63,266 nucleotides of DNA from Pirellulaceae bacterium (GTDB lineage Bacteria > Planctomycetota > Planctomycetia > Pirellulales > Pirellulaceae), in assembly GCA_026004775.1 (NCBI GenBank), contig BPJU01000025.1, positions 1-63,266 of the forward strand. The letters are read 5' to 3'. Numbering within the stretch: the first letter of the stretch is position 1; every line of letters starts with the position of its first letter. Below, piece by piece: positions 8,713-17,647 of the stretch. A model generated the notes under the pieces. It did not search any database, had not been told where the DNA came from, and saw only the letters and a program-made list of their open reading frames with translations. Made by a program: the position numbers and the translations under genes.

Positions 8713-11510
8713 TGAAGCCTGATGCAGAAAAGCCGACACGCAGCGACAGTCCTCTCGATCCGACGCTGCCCTTGCCTTCTCACAAAGCGCCCGGCGGACA
8801 GCCATTTGGCGATTCCCAGCGGATCATTGCGGCGGTTCGAGCCTTGCCGTCGCCGATGTCGGAGGTGGTCGAGGAGCATTTTCTGGCCGGCATGCCTTTG
8901 GCGGCGATCGCTGCCCGCATGGGGCGCAGTTCAGAAGATGTTGCCCGCATCCTTCTGGATGGCTGCTCCCACCTGATGGCCGCCCTGGATACAAGCTCCG
9001 GAGCGGGCGGCGTCCAGTCCGAGGTGACGCTGGTGGTCCAGACCACGCCGGAGGCTGCCCGGGCGTTGATGGCATGGCTGGAACGGCCACCGTCCGAGGG
9101 TTCGCAGGGTGCTGTCCCGGCCGAGTGTGGTGTGTACGAACAAGTGGCCAATCGACTCAGGAATTCCTCGGCCACATTTGCGGAAACGCTGGTGGCCAGT
9201 CGCCCGCCACCGACCGAAGTGGAAGCCACTCTGGCCGTCCCGGCAGGAGGTGGCCCACCCGGCTCTGCACCATCGACGGCCCCGACCGGGGAGACGCCGA
9301 ATATCCCGCTGGCCTCCTTCGGTGACTATGAGATCCTCTCGACGATAGCCCGCGGCGGGATGGGGATTGTCTACAAGGCGCGCCAAAAGAAGCTTAACCG
9401 CATCGTCGCGGTCAAAATGATCCTTTCCGGGCAGTTTGCCGACCAGCAGGAAGTCGAGCGGTTTTATGTCGAAGCCGAAGCGGCGGCCAAGCTCCGGCAC
9501 CCGAATATCGTCGGTATTCACGAAATCGGAGAATGGCAGGGGCAGCACTTCTTTTCGATGGACTACATCGACGGCAAAAGTCTCGCGGAATTGGTGCGCG
9601 ACCAACCGTTGCCTCCCCAGCGAGCTGCTGATATTGTCCGCCGCATCGCGTTGACTATACAGTTCGCTCACGAACAGGGAGTGTTGCACCGTGATCTTAA
9701 GCCCTCCAACATCCTGATGGACGGGCGGGGCGAGCCGTTCATTACCGATTTTGGGTTGGCCAAGCAACTCTCCGACCAGTCCCAATTGACACTGAGCGGA
9801 ACGATCATCGGCACACCCAGTTATATGCCCCCCGAGCAGGCAGCCGGAAAGCTGGAACAGGTCGGTCCGGCCAGTGATATCTACTCGATCGGCGCCATCC
9901 TGTATGAACTGGTGACCGGCCGCCCCCCGTTCCGCGCCGCCACGCCTTTCGAAACGATCCGCCAGGTGCTGGAAGTCGAGCCGGTATCACCTCGCTTGAT
10001 AAACCCCAGCGTTCCGCGCGACTTGGAAACCATCTGCTTGAAATGCCTCCAGAAGGAAGCGGCACGGCGCTACACGACGGCCGGCGAGTTGGCCGAAGAG
10101 CTGGAGGCCTTCCTGGAAGGCCGGCCGATCAAGGCCCGGCCGGTGGGCACCGTCGAAAGAACGTGGCGGTGGTGCCGGCGCAATCCGTGGCTGGCTTCGG
10201 CTATCGCCACGGCGGCGGTGTTCCTGATGCTGGCCTTCCTCGGTCTGGTGACCGCGTATGTATATCGAGGCTGGGCTCTGCGGCAGTCCGAAACCAGTTT
10301 TCGTGAGGCCTTGGCCGTCATCAATGCCTTTACGACGCGCGTCAGTGAAGAGACGCTCCTGAATCAGCCGGGTATGCAGCCACTGCGACGCGATTTGCTG
10401 GAACTGGCTCTGGCCCATTACCGAAACATGCTCCAACAACGCAGCTCGGACCCCGCGCTGCAAGACGAAATGGCGGCCACTTATTTCCGCATCGGTCTGA
10501 TCACCAATCTGTTAGAAAGCCCGTCACGTGCCCTCCCATTCTATGAGCAGGCCATTGCGATGCAGCGCCGGCTGCTGGAGCGGTCGCCCGAGTCGACTGT
10601 CCGGCTGGCAGCCCTTGCCAATTCGTTGAATGCCTTGGCCACCGCGTATTATTCCCTGGGCCAACTGCAACCGGCTCGCGACACCTTCCAGCAGGCGTTC
10701 CGGCTGCGACAACGTCTCTACCAATTAGAGCCGCAGAACCCCGAATACCGCCGGGTCTTGGCCAATACGCACATGAACCTCGGTTTGGTGTTGGACGAAA
10801 TGGGACAGTTGGACGAGGCCCAGCAACAGATCGATGCGGCTCAACAACTGCGACGCCAAACGCTGGAAGAAAATCCCCACGACGAAAAAACGCGCCGCGA
10901 CTGGGCAAAAGGGGAATTCAACCGGGGAAGCCTGCTCGTCAAGCGCCAACTTTATGCCGAAGCCGACCAGGCCTTCCAGGCGGCCGCTCATGAACTGGAA
11001 AAGCTCTTGGAAGATACTCCCAACGACCTGGACAACCAAAAACTGTTGTCGCTCTGCTACCGGCTGCTCGGAGATCTAGCACCGGCGGCCGAACAGGCCA
11101 GGCTCTGGTATGCCAAGGCGGTCGAGCGGCTCAATCCGCTGGTCTTGAGCAACCCGGATGTGGTGGATTATCAACTGGAAAAGGCAGGGCTGCTGATCAA
11201 CATTGGAGCAATGGAGAGCGAGTCGGGCCACGCGGACCGAGCTGAAGAAGTATGGAGCGAGGCGGTGCGCATTTTGGAACCGCTGGCAGATCGCTATCCC
11301 AAAGTAACTCGCTATCGGCGGGATCTGGCCGCTGTACTCCAGGCGATGGGGCAACTGTATCAGGCGCAGGGCAAGGCCTCCGAGGCGCAGCGGTGCCTGG
11401 AAAAGGCGCGTCAGTTTTTGGAGCAATTGGTGCGGGAGGTGCCTCACGACTCCCAATTGGCCGAAGAGCTCCAGCGAGTCAAGGCGCAGATCGGCGGCCA
11501 GATGCCTTGA
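8712..11510 (+). CDS. Membrane-bound Ser/Thr protein kinase with C-terminal TPRs
   Basis: A 932-residue planctomycete-type kinase. The start ATG 8712 overlaps the cyclase stop, although the frame is open further upstream. An N-terminal segment at about 35-85 (MSEVVEEHFLAGMPLAAIAARMGRS) resembles sigma-70 region 4 helices. The kinase domain spans about 203-465: glycine loop IARGGMGIVYKA, VAVKMI lysine, HRDLKPSN at about 325, DFGLAKQ at about 345, SYMPPEQ and DIYSIGAILYEL. One transmembrane helix follows at about 493-520 (ATAAVFLMLAFLGLVTAYVY), then TPR repeats to the C-terminus, so the TPR region should lie across the membrane from the kinase. Confidence 0.95.
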   Translation: MKPDAEKPTRSDSPLDPTLPLPSHKAPGGQPFGDSQRIIAAVRALPSPMSEVVEEHFLAGMPLAAIAARMGRSSEDVARILLDGCSHLMAALDTSSGAGGVQSEVTLVVQTTPEAARALMAWLERPPSEGSQGAVPAECGVYEQVANRLRNSSATFAETLVASRPPPTEVEATLAVPAGGGPPGSAPSTAPTGETPNIPLASFGDYEILSTIARGGMGIVYKARQKKLNRIVAVKMILSGQFADQQEVERFYVEAEAAAKLRHPNIVGIHEIGEWQGQHFFSMDYIDGKSLAELVRDQPLPPQRAADIVRRIALTIQFAHEQGVLHRDLKPSNILMDGRGEPFITDFGLAKQLSDQSQLTLSGTIIGTPSYMPPEQAAGKLEQVGPASDIYSIGAILYELVTGRPPFRAATPFETIRQVLEVEPVSPRLINPSVPRDLETICLKCLQKEAARRYTTAGELAEELEAFLEGRPIKARPVGTVERTWRWCRRNPWLASAIATAAVFLMLAFLGLVTAYVYRGWALRQSETSFREALAVINAFTTRVSEETLLNQPGMQPLRRDLLELALAHYRNMLQQRSSDPALQDEMAATYFRIGLITNLLESPSRALPFYEQAIAMQRRLLERSPESTVRLAALANSLNALATAYYSLGQLQPARDTFQQAFRLRQRLYQLEPQNPEYRRVLANTHMNLGLVLDEMGQLDEAQQQIDAAQQLRRQTLEENPHDEKTRRDWAKGEFNRGSLLVKRQLYAEADQAFQAAAHELEKLLEDTPNDLDNQKLLSLCYRLLGDLAPAAEQARLWYAKAVERLNPLVLSNPDVVDYQLEKAGLLINIGAMESESGHADRAEEVWSEAVRILEPLADRYPKVTRYRRDLAAVLQAMGQLYQAQGKASEAQRCLEKARQFLEQLVREVPHDSQLAEELQRVKAQIGGQMP

Positions 11511-11597
11511 CTTTCAGTGGATGTGTAACAGGGCCGTGCTGGCCGCGTGGGTTACCCGATCGTGGCACAGCCGTCGCACCGTAAGGGTCACCCGGTG

Positions 11598-11820
11598 ATA
11601 GGGGTAGGGAAGGCTCATTGGTTTGGGCCTCCCCTCCCTCCGAACCGTACGTGCGGTTCTCCCGCATACGGCTCTCCGGTTGGTGGTTTTACCTCCGCGA
11701 GGATTGCCAGAGCTCGCTGTGGGCCGTCGTCAGGTCAAACAACCCATGCGCGCGAAACAAGGCATTCGCCACCGGTGATGATCCCGTCCTCTGCCTCGTC
11801 CGTAAACGTTCACGGTTAGC
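11598..11820 (-). mobile_element. Group II intron 3' remnant (domains V-VI)
   Basis: On the minus strand, 11674-11642 folds as a textbook domain V. It starts GAGCCGTATGCGG with the AGC triad, has a short purine loop, then CCGCACGTACGGTTC. A G-rich/pyrimidine stem follows, ending CCCTACCCCTAT, with an A eight bases from the presumed 3' end at 11598, as expected for the domain VI branch point. Upstream sequence reaches only to about 11820, and no reverse transcriptase or domain I is present, so this is a fragment. Confidence 0.7.
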
Positions 11821-11853
11821 AAATGAAGAACACGATATTGGCTTACGGGGTAG

Positions 11854-11899
11854 CGGAAGTCGCTAGGCCGACGCGCTAGCGTCGGCCGCAAGACTTCCG
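11854..11899. repeat. Long palindrome, copy 1
   Basis: Nested inverted repeat: outer arms CGGAAGTC and GACTTCCG, inner arms GGCCGACGC and GCGTCGGCC around GCTA. A near-identical copy lies at 11990-12035. Both sit in the gene-free tract between the kinase and the Rhs promoter. Confidence 0.85.
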
Positions 11900-11980
11900 C
11901 CTGTATAGTGGCACGGCCGTCTCGGCCGTGTGGGACACCCAAGACGCTGGTTCACTCCGGTGTAGCACGATCTTGACCTT
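11900..11980 (+). repeat. Dispersed palindromic repeat, copy B (partial)
   Basis: TGTATAGTGGC followed by the palindrome ACGGCCG-TCT-CGGCCGT (11913-11929), then GTGTGGG and CCAAGACGCTGGTT. It matches the first half of the copy at 19912-20050 and then diverges near 11965. Confidence 0.8.
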
Positions 11981-11989
11981 GGTTCGTAG

Positions 11990-12035
11990 CGGAAGTCGCC
12001 AGGCCGACGCGCCAGCGTCGGCCGTAAGACTTCCG
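11990..12035. repeat. Long palindrome, copy 2
   Basis: Second copy of the nested inverted repeat seen at 11854-11899, with CCAGCG replacing CTAGCG in the centre and GTAAGACTTCCG at the right arm. The two copies are in direct orientation about 90 bp apart and flank dispersed repeat copy B. Confidence 0.85.
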
Positions 12036-12073
12036 ACACAAGACTTCCTCCAAAAAATTTTTCGAAAATTTTC

Positions 12074-12104
12074 TTGACAACCGCCTCGGCCCGCGCTTTA
12101 TAAT
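12074..12104 (+). promoter_or_regulatory. Strong sigma-70-like promoter for the Rhs-like gene
   Basis: TTGACA at 12074-12079 and TATAAT at 12099-12104, both perfect, separated by 19 bp (slightly long). An A/T-rich palindromic tract at 12051-12071 could act as an UP element. It precedes a leader of nearly 400 nt before the LEPR-XLL coding region. The leader contains AAGGGG then ATG at 12396, opening a short 18-codon frame. Confidence 0.65.
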
Positions 12105-12495
12105 CACCCTCGTGTAGGGGGGACGTACTGATTCGGCATCGCGAGTTCACAACAACCGCGTTGCGGACAACCGGCCATCGATGGCCAGTTCGGCAACGAA
12201 CCGACGAGCACGATGCTCCGCCGGCGAGAACCTCGGGTGTTCAGAAGACCTTCTCGTAAGGATTCGAGGGGCAGGTCTCACAAGAGTTCGGCGTTGAGTA
12301 CAGCGGCGCGCTTCTTTCTTGGCTGCGCGTGTGCTCAACGAGCCAAAGTGACAAAGGAGCAGCGGTCAGTTCTCTTTTAGGATAAGGGGTATCTCATGAA
12401 CCGCACGAGTTGGATCGAGCTAGTACTTTCGGGAGGGGAGACTAACCTCTAAGGGGAAAAACCGCACGCGCCGAGCCACTACCCGCCGCACGCTC

Positions 12496-13314
12496 ATGCT
12501 GGAAGCGCTGGAAGACCGACGTCTCTTGAACGCCTCGCCCATCGCTCGCAATGATCTTGCTTACTACACCCCGGTTGACCAACCACTGGTCGTCGATTCC
12601 ACCAGCAGCCTCCTGGTTAACGACTTCGATCCGGATGGTGGCACCTTGTCGGCAAGCGTCGTCGCGAACCCTCAAAACGGCACGCTCACCGATTTTGACC
12701 CCACGTCGGGCACTTTCACCTACGTTCCCAATGCCGGCTTTAGCGGCATCGATCGCTTCACGTACCAGTTGTCCGACGGCCAAGCCAGTAGCTCGGTGGC
12801 CACGGTGCAGATCGCTGTGGGTGGCCCGTTCGGCGGGAAGCTCAACGACGAGGAGTTTTCGCCCGCCGAGGCCGATCGGTCGGCAACGGGCGTGCTCTTG
12901 GCAAGCGGAGCGCTTACGCGCGAGGAACTTCTCACACCTTCGGTCAAGCTGGTGTACAACTCGCTTACGATCCCCAAAGCACTCGTACCGCTCGAGACGT
13001 TCCTTGTGCCGGATGCGGCGGTACCGGATGAGATCCGGGCGAGGTTGGTTTTCAATGGCGTGGCCGGTGACGAATACTCATTCGATCCCGGCACGCTCCA
13101 ACCGGGCGACTCGCTTCGCATCGTGCTTTCGGCCGACGCTACGGCACTTCCCACGGGTCGCTATCCGTACACGATTGAGCTACAGGCGCGTTACGGCCAG
13201 GAGCTTCAAACACGCAGCTACGATGGCTATGTGGCGGTGGTGAACCGCTCCACGAGCGACTGGGCCTTTGGCCGCGGCTGGCAGCTTGGAGGTCTTGATC
13301 AGCTTTATCCGTAA
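12496..13314 (+). pseudogene. 5' fragment of a planctomycete Rhs-like surface protein
   Basis: The product begins LEALEDRRLLNASP, the LEPR-XLL N-terminal sorting-like motif of planctomycete giant surface proteins. A cadherin-like/Ig repeat follows (SLLVNDFDPDGGTLSASV, NGTLTDFDPTSGTFTYVPNAGFSG), then a domain ending SDWAFGRGWQLGGLDQLYP, which in intact Rhs proteins leads into the YD-repeat barrel. It stops there. The basic stretch KGKNRTRRATTRRTL before M12496 is in frame and belongs to the motif, but no ATG, GTG or TTG serves it before a TAG at 12421. The upstream ATG 12396 is in another frame. I therefore treat this as decayed; the 3' part lies at 15494-17647. Confidence 0.7.
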
Positions 13315-13404
13315 CCTTTCGCGGTCAGAAAATGAACGCAAACGTATTTACCCGCTACGTGGCTGGGCGCAACACTGGGGAATGGACCGTACGGTTCCTC
13401 CCGC

Positions 13405-13475
13405 CCCAGGCCGTTGGCCTGGGCTAAACAAAAGGCGGCCTTTCGGGCCGCTGGTTGCGAGCTTCGATAACGAAC
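13405..13475. repeat. Tandem GC-rich hairpins
   Basis: Two adjacent inverted repeats, CCCAGGCC-GTT-GGCCTGGG and GCGGCC-TTTC-GGGCCGC, separated by CTAAACAAAAG. Hairpin pairs of this form (CCAGGC...GCCTGG then a CTAAA spacer) look like an intergenic palindromic element. Here they lie between the Rhs break and the IS3 left end. Confidence 0.55.
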
Positions 13476-13577
13476 GACTACAACATAGTGCGTTGTGGTT
13501 GTAATGGCCCCCAAAAACTGGACCAGTTGGTAAGTTAAAGTGGCCGAGGTTAGTAGGGGGATTTGGAGGAGAGGAGC

Positions 13578-13868
13578 ATGGGTCGGAAGCGAAGAGTTTA
13601 TACGGCGGCGGAGAAAGCGAGGGTAGCGTTGGCAGCGGTACGGGGCGAGGGGACGTTGAGCGAGCTGGCGTCGCGGTTCCAGGTACATCCGGTACAGGTA
13701 GCGAAGTGGAAACGGCAGTTGTTGACGCAAGCGGCGGAGGTGTTTGGGGGTGGCCGTCAGGGTGACCGTGGTGAACAGGAGCGGCTGGTGGCGGAGTTAT
13801 ACCAGGAGATTGGTCGTCTGCGGATGGAGTTGGAGTGGTTGAAAAAAAAAGCTGCCCAGTTCGATTAG
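13578..13868 (+). CDS. IS3 transposase OrfA (helix-turn-helix protein)
   Basis: A 96-residue DNA-binding half of the IS3 transposase from ATG 13578, preceded by GGAGGAGAGG. The HTH segment GTLSELASRFQVHPVQVAKWKRQ is followed by a leucine-zipper-like helix (ERLVAELYQEIGRLRMELEWLKKK). A run of nine adenines (13842-13850) lies in the last codons. Slippage there would join OrfA to OrfB, whose frame is open from 13843. Confidence 0.88.
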   Translation: MGRKRRVYTAAEKARVALAAVRGEGTLSELASRFQVHPVQVAKWKRQLLTQAAEVFGGGRQGDRGEQERLVAELYQEIGRLRMELEWLKKKAAQFD

Positions 13869-13884
13869 GGAGCTTCGCGGATGT

Positions 13885-14697
13885 GTGGAAGCGGAGCATG
13901 GGGAGTTAAGTGTTCGGCGTCAGTGCGAGCTTTTGGGGTTGGCTCGTTCGAGCTATTACTACGAGCCAGCGGGCGAATCGGAGGAGAATCTGGAATTGAT
14001 GCGCAAGATCGACGAGGAGTACACAGCCAGGCCGTTTTATGGGAGCCGGCGGCTAGCGGAGGTGTTGGGGGTGAATCGGAAGCGGATCCGGCGGCTGATG
14101 CGGCTGATGGGTTTGGAGGCCGTGTACCCCAAGCCGCGCACTACACATCGGCGTGTGGAGCATCGGGTTTATCCTTATTTGCTGCGGGATTTGCGGGTGG
14201 AGCGTCCCAACCAGGTGTGGTCGAGCGACATTACCTATGTGCCGATATGCGGTGGGTTCATGTACTTGACGGTGGTGCTCGATTGGTACAGCCGGTATGT
14301 GCTCTCGTGGCGGCTGTCGAACACGCTGGACGGATTATTTTGCTTAGAGGCGCTCGAGGAGGCGTTGGAGCAAGGGGTGCCGGAGATTTTCAACAGCGAT
14401 CAGGGTCGGCAGTATACGGCGGCCGCGTATACTGGGAGGTTGGAAAAAGCGGGCGTGGCGATCAGCATGGACGGGCGAGGCCGTGCGACGGACAATGCGT
14501 TCGTGGAGCGGTTGTGGCGGACGGTGAAGTACGAGGATATTTACCTGAAGGAGTATGGCAGCGTAGCGGAGTTGCATGTGGGGCTGGATGCGTACTTTCG
14601 GTTCTACAACTACGAGCGACCGCATACGGCACTTGGCTACTGCACGCCGGCCGCGGTGTATGGGGTGGCGCCAGCCGAGGTCTGCACGGGAAAGTAA
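13885..14697 (+). CDS. IS3 transposase OrfB (DDE integrase)
   Basis: A 270-residue rve-type catalytic half. The DDE residues are visible in SSDITYVPI, VVLDWYSR/FNSDQGRQY and DNAFVERLWRTVKYE. The N-terminal HTH_21-like ELSVRRQCELLGLARSSYYY is intact. The listed start is GTG 13885, but natural expression is probably as an OrfAB fusion through the upstream A9 tract. The bridging frame reads LPSSIRELRGCVEAEHGELS, which resembles the usual IS3 linker. There is no internal stop, so the element may still be active. Confidence 0.9.
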   Translation: MEAEHGELSVRRQCELLGLARSSYYYEPAGESEENLELMRKIDEEYTARPFYGSRRLAEVLGVNRKRIRRLMRLMGLEAVYPKPRTTHRRVEHRVYPYLLRDLRVERPNQVWSSDITYVPICGGFMYLTVVLDWYSRYVLSWRLSNTLDGLFCLEALEEALEQGVPEIFNSDQGRQYTAAAYTGRLEKAGVAISMDGRGRATDNAFVERLWRTVKYEDIYLKEYGSVAELHVGLDAYFRFYNYERPHTALGYCTPAAVYGVAPAEVCTGK

Positions 14698-14886
14698 CGC
14701 GCGAAAAAATTCGCGCGGCGCGGCGGCTAACGTGGGGGATACCGTATGGTGATGGTAAGCGGTATGGCGCTCCAGCGGCCGCGCGAGACCTCTGGAATGG
14801 GTCTCGCGGGCCGCTAGCTTTAGCTATGAACCCGCTTCCCGTGGTCCACAGGATGGGGTCCACCTCCGGTTTTTGTACTGTGTAGC

Positions 14887-15493
14887 TGCACCGACCGAAG
14901 CACCAGTGGATGCGGTACATGGAAAGATCCCTGCATGAGGTAGTAATCGCACACGCGGCGCGGACAATCTTGGCAACCGACGAAAAGATAATTCTGGCAA
15001 GTAGAAAATCTATTTTTCTGGCACATTCACGCGTCTTCTGGTGTTACGGTACGTCAGCAACAAGGCGAGGGGGTGGCCATACCGAGCTGTTGGGGGTTCA
15101 CAACGGTCTGCCGGTAGCGGTGGCTGGCTAACCAACCGTGAACGCTTACCAAGCAGGTTGGTTCACGGTGCGGCTTAACTACTCGAAAATCGGCGTATCC
15201 CCACAGCATGACGTGAAGCCACCAACCAAGTCGAGGATGGTTGCGGCGTAGGCATGGACTTTTTCGTTGTCGACCAGATTATTCGCGCTGGCAGCACACT
15301 AGCCCATGTGACCAAACCGGTCAACCACCATCCGTCCCCGAAGGCACCCGTTTTTACTAACTCAGTGCAACGGGCCAGTCAAACACTCTCTGTGCCCTCT
15401 GTGCCCTCTGTGGCTAATGCCAATCGCTGTGTCCTCTGCGGCTAACGCCAATAGCCGAGGACGCCAGCTACAAGCTCTGAGGCCGGCACGAAC
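14887..15493. other. Gene-free tract between IS3 and Rhs 3' fragment
   Basis: No convincing gene. It contains the short repeat GGCTAACCAACCGTGAACG (15126-15144) and a 10-bp tandem CTCTGTGCCC repeated about 2.6 times at 15387-15413. The frame of the Rhs 3' fragment is open back only to about 15455. Confidence 0.6.
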
Positions 15494-17647
15494 GTGGCTC
15501 GGCTGGACGGCGATGCTGCGCGCTTGACAAGCGGTACGCTTGCGCGCGAAATTAGCAATTGGCGGGACATCGGTACGAGACTCGTAGCGGGTTCGGACCC
15601 GGATAGTAATTACGCGCTTGCGTACGATGACTTGGATCGCCTCGTAAGCATTGACAATCGGGGGACACCGAACATTCCACGAGTAGTCTTGAATTCCTCA
15701 TACGATGTTTCGGGCAACCGCACGCGGCTTGCGGCCGTGATCGACGGGACGGACGATTTTGTGAACGATTATACGTATGATCTACTCAATCGCATGACAC
15801 GGGTCGACCAGTCCGGTGTGGCGGGCGGCCATGCGGTGGCCGAAAAGCGAGTCGATATGGCGTATAACTCGCTGGGGCAGTTTACCCAGATTGTGCGATA
15901 TCGTGCTCTTTCCGGCACGCCGTCGGATGAGGTGGCTACTTCTGTTTACACGTATGATGCCGCGCACCGGTTGGTGGGCTTGTCACACAATCGAGGCGGC
16001 CAGCCGCTCTTTACGCCGTACAGTTGGACGTATGATCCGCTGGACCGGATTACCCAGATGGTGAACTCGGACGGAACGAGCGTTTTTACGTATGACCAGA
16101 CGGATCAGCTTACGGGTGCCGACCATTCTTATCAGACGGACGAGGCATACCAGTACGATGCGAACGGCAACCGCACGGGCGGCGGTTATGTTACTGGGAG
16201 CAACAACCAGCTTCTGGAGGACGGCACGTATCGGTACGAGTACGATGCGGAAGGCAATCGCACGGCGAAAGAAACGATAGCCACAGGTGAGCGTGAAGAG
16301 TACACGTGGGACCACCGCAATCGGCTGGTGAGGTTTTTGAGGAAGGACGCGCAAGACGCCATCGTGCTGGATGTGCATTATTCGTACGACGTATTTGACC
16401 GGCGGATAGGCAAGACGGTGGATCCGGACGGGGGTGGGCCTCAAGGGCCATCGTTTACGTGGTTTGTGTATGACAATCCGTCGGTGGTCACTGGCGCCTC
16501 GGATCCGGCACTTGTGGGAGCGGACCACATTGTGCTCCAGTTTACCGCCTCTCAGCCGGCCGTGCTCAAGTATCGCTATTTGCACGGACCGGTGGTGGAC
16601 CAGGTGTTTGCTCGCGAGGACGTGGAGTCCTTATGGCAGCCGGGCGAGGTGTTATCGCCATTGGGCGACCATTTGGGCACGGTGCGCGACTTGATTGATA
16701 GTACCGGCAATGTGGTGAACCACCTGAGGTACGAAGCCTTTGGCCGGATTACATCCGAGACGAACGCGGCGGTGGATTTCTTGTTTGCCTACACGGGCCG
16801 CGAGCGAGACGAGGAATCGGCCCTTTTCTATTACCGAGCCCGTTATTACGATCCAGCGGTGGGGCGCTTTATCAGTGAGGATCCGCTGGGCTTTGGGGCG
16901 GGGGATGCAAATCTGGCGAGATACGTATCTAACCATCCTGTTGCATACGTTGATCCAACTGGTCAAACTGAAAATATGCCGGTTCGCGGCCGAGGGTTTA
17001 TACGTATTGACGCAGAAGAGATGGGGACAAGGAATCCACATATACACGTGTGGGGCAAAGACATACCGCAGAGCAAAATACAGATTCCGGAGCACGTACA
17101 AGACGTCGACGATCTCTTGAAGATAGATTTACCCAAAGGTGTGAAAGGCGCGATAAAATATATCCTCGATCACCCTACGTATCGGAAAGTTCTTGAAAAT
17201 CAACTTAAAAACGCAATTCAAAAGGCTAAAACCTTCGGTAAGCGAGGAGGCATGGTTGTTGCCATTGTCATTACAATTCCAGAAATCGCAGACGCAGCGA
17301 TGGAAAATGGGATGGCAGGCGCCTTTTCCGAAGGCTGCGAGGAAGCGGCGGGGTTTGTTACGTGCGTTGGGGCTGGCATGGTCGCCAATCTGGCGCTCGG
17401 TAAGGCAGCTATGGCGGGTGGCGTGGCTGGAACCGGCGGGACCGGGGCATTGGTAGTAGGAGCTGCGGTCGGCGGTTATTACGTTGGCGATAAATTCGCT
17501 CACGTTACCATTGCCGGCAAGACCGTCCCTGAATACATAGGCGAGCCGATTGGTGTAGGTGCCTGGTACATTGGAACGGGTGTTGCTCACCTCGCTCACC
17601 GTATATCAGACGCAATTTCTTCGGCGTTGGATTCTATTAGATGGTGA
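15494..17647 (+). CDS. Rhs-family YD-repeat protein, 3' fragment with toxin-like C-terminal tip
   Basis: 717 residues, no signal peptide, missing the N-terminus (compare 12496-13314). YD repeats fill about 30-420 (LVSIDNRG, YTYDLLNRMTRVD, YEYDAEGNRTAKE). The Rhs core is GDHLGTVRDLID...YEAFGRI and FYYRARYYDPAVGRFISEDPLG (to about 465), ending at VAYVDPTGQTE near 493. The last 225 residues are a variable tip that I cannot assign to a toxin family. It has a NPHIHVWGKDI segment, a basic KAIQKAKTFGKRGG helix and Gly/Ala-rich hydrophobic stretches (VANLALGKAAMAGGVAG, GALVVGAAVGGYYVG). The tip DNA is more A/T-rich than the repeats. Translation could start at GTG 15494, but the gene is probably a remnant. 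Confidence 0.75.
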   Translation: MARLDGDAARLTSGTLAREISNWRDIGTRLVAGSDPDSNYALAYDDLDRLVSIDNRGTPNIPRVVLNSSYDVSGNRTRLAAVIDGTDDFVNDYTYDLLNRMTRVDQSGVAGGHAVAEKRVDMAYNSLGQFTQIVRYRALSGTPSDEVATSVYTYDAAHRLVGLSHNRGGQPLFTPYSWTYDPLDRITQMVNSDGTSVFTYDQTDQLTGADHSYQTDEAYQYDANGNRTGGGYVTGSNNQLLEDGTYRYEYDAEGNRTAKETIATGEREEYTWDHRNRLVRFLRKDAQDAIVLDVHYSYDVFDRRIGKTVDPDGGGPQGPSFTWFVYDNPSVVTGASDPALVGADHIVLQFTASQPAVLKYRYLHGPVVDQVFAREDVESLWQPGEVLSPLGDHLGTVRDLIDSTGNVVNHLRYEAFGRITSETNAAVDFLFAYTGRERDEESALFYYRARYYDPAVGRFISEDPLGFGAGDANLARYVSNHPVAYVDPTGQTENMPVRGRGFIRIDAEEMGTRNPHIHVWGKDIPQSKIQIPEHVQDVDDLLKIDLPKGVKGAIKYILDHPTYRKVLENQLKNAIQKAKTFGKRGGMVVAIVITIPEIADAAMENGMAGAFSEGCEEAAGFVTCVGAGMVANLALGKAAMAGGVAGTGGTGALVVGAAVGGYYVGDKFAHVTIAGKTVPEYIGEPIGVGAWYIGTGVAHLAHRISDAISSALDSIRW

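Larger units (their letters stand above)
13499..14886 (+). mobile_element. IS3-family element inserted in the Rhs-like gene
   Basis: The left end TGTAATGGCCCCCAAAAACTGGACC is of IS3 type, followed by overlapping-frame orfA and orfB. The right end is less clear. GGTCCACCTCCGGTTTTTGTAC near 14860-14880 is an imperfect inverted match to the left end, so I place the boundary at about 14886. Target duplications could not be identified. Confidence 0.7.

Noticed and set aside
13375-13410. GGACCGTACGGTTCCTCCCG as a second group II domain V
   Set aside because: Only the 3' half resembles domain V. The 5' GAGCCGT...AGC strand and the loop are absent.
13881-14885. 334-residue ORF overlapping IS3 orfB in another frame
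   Set aside because: It is a shadow of the transposase; the orfB frame has the DDE motifs.
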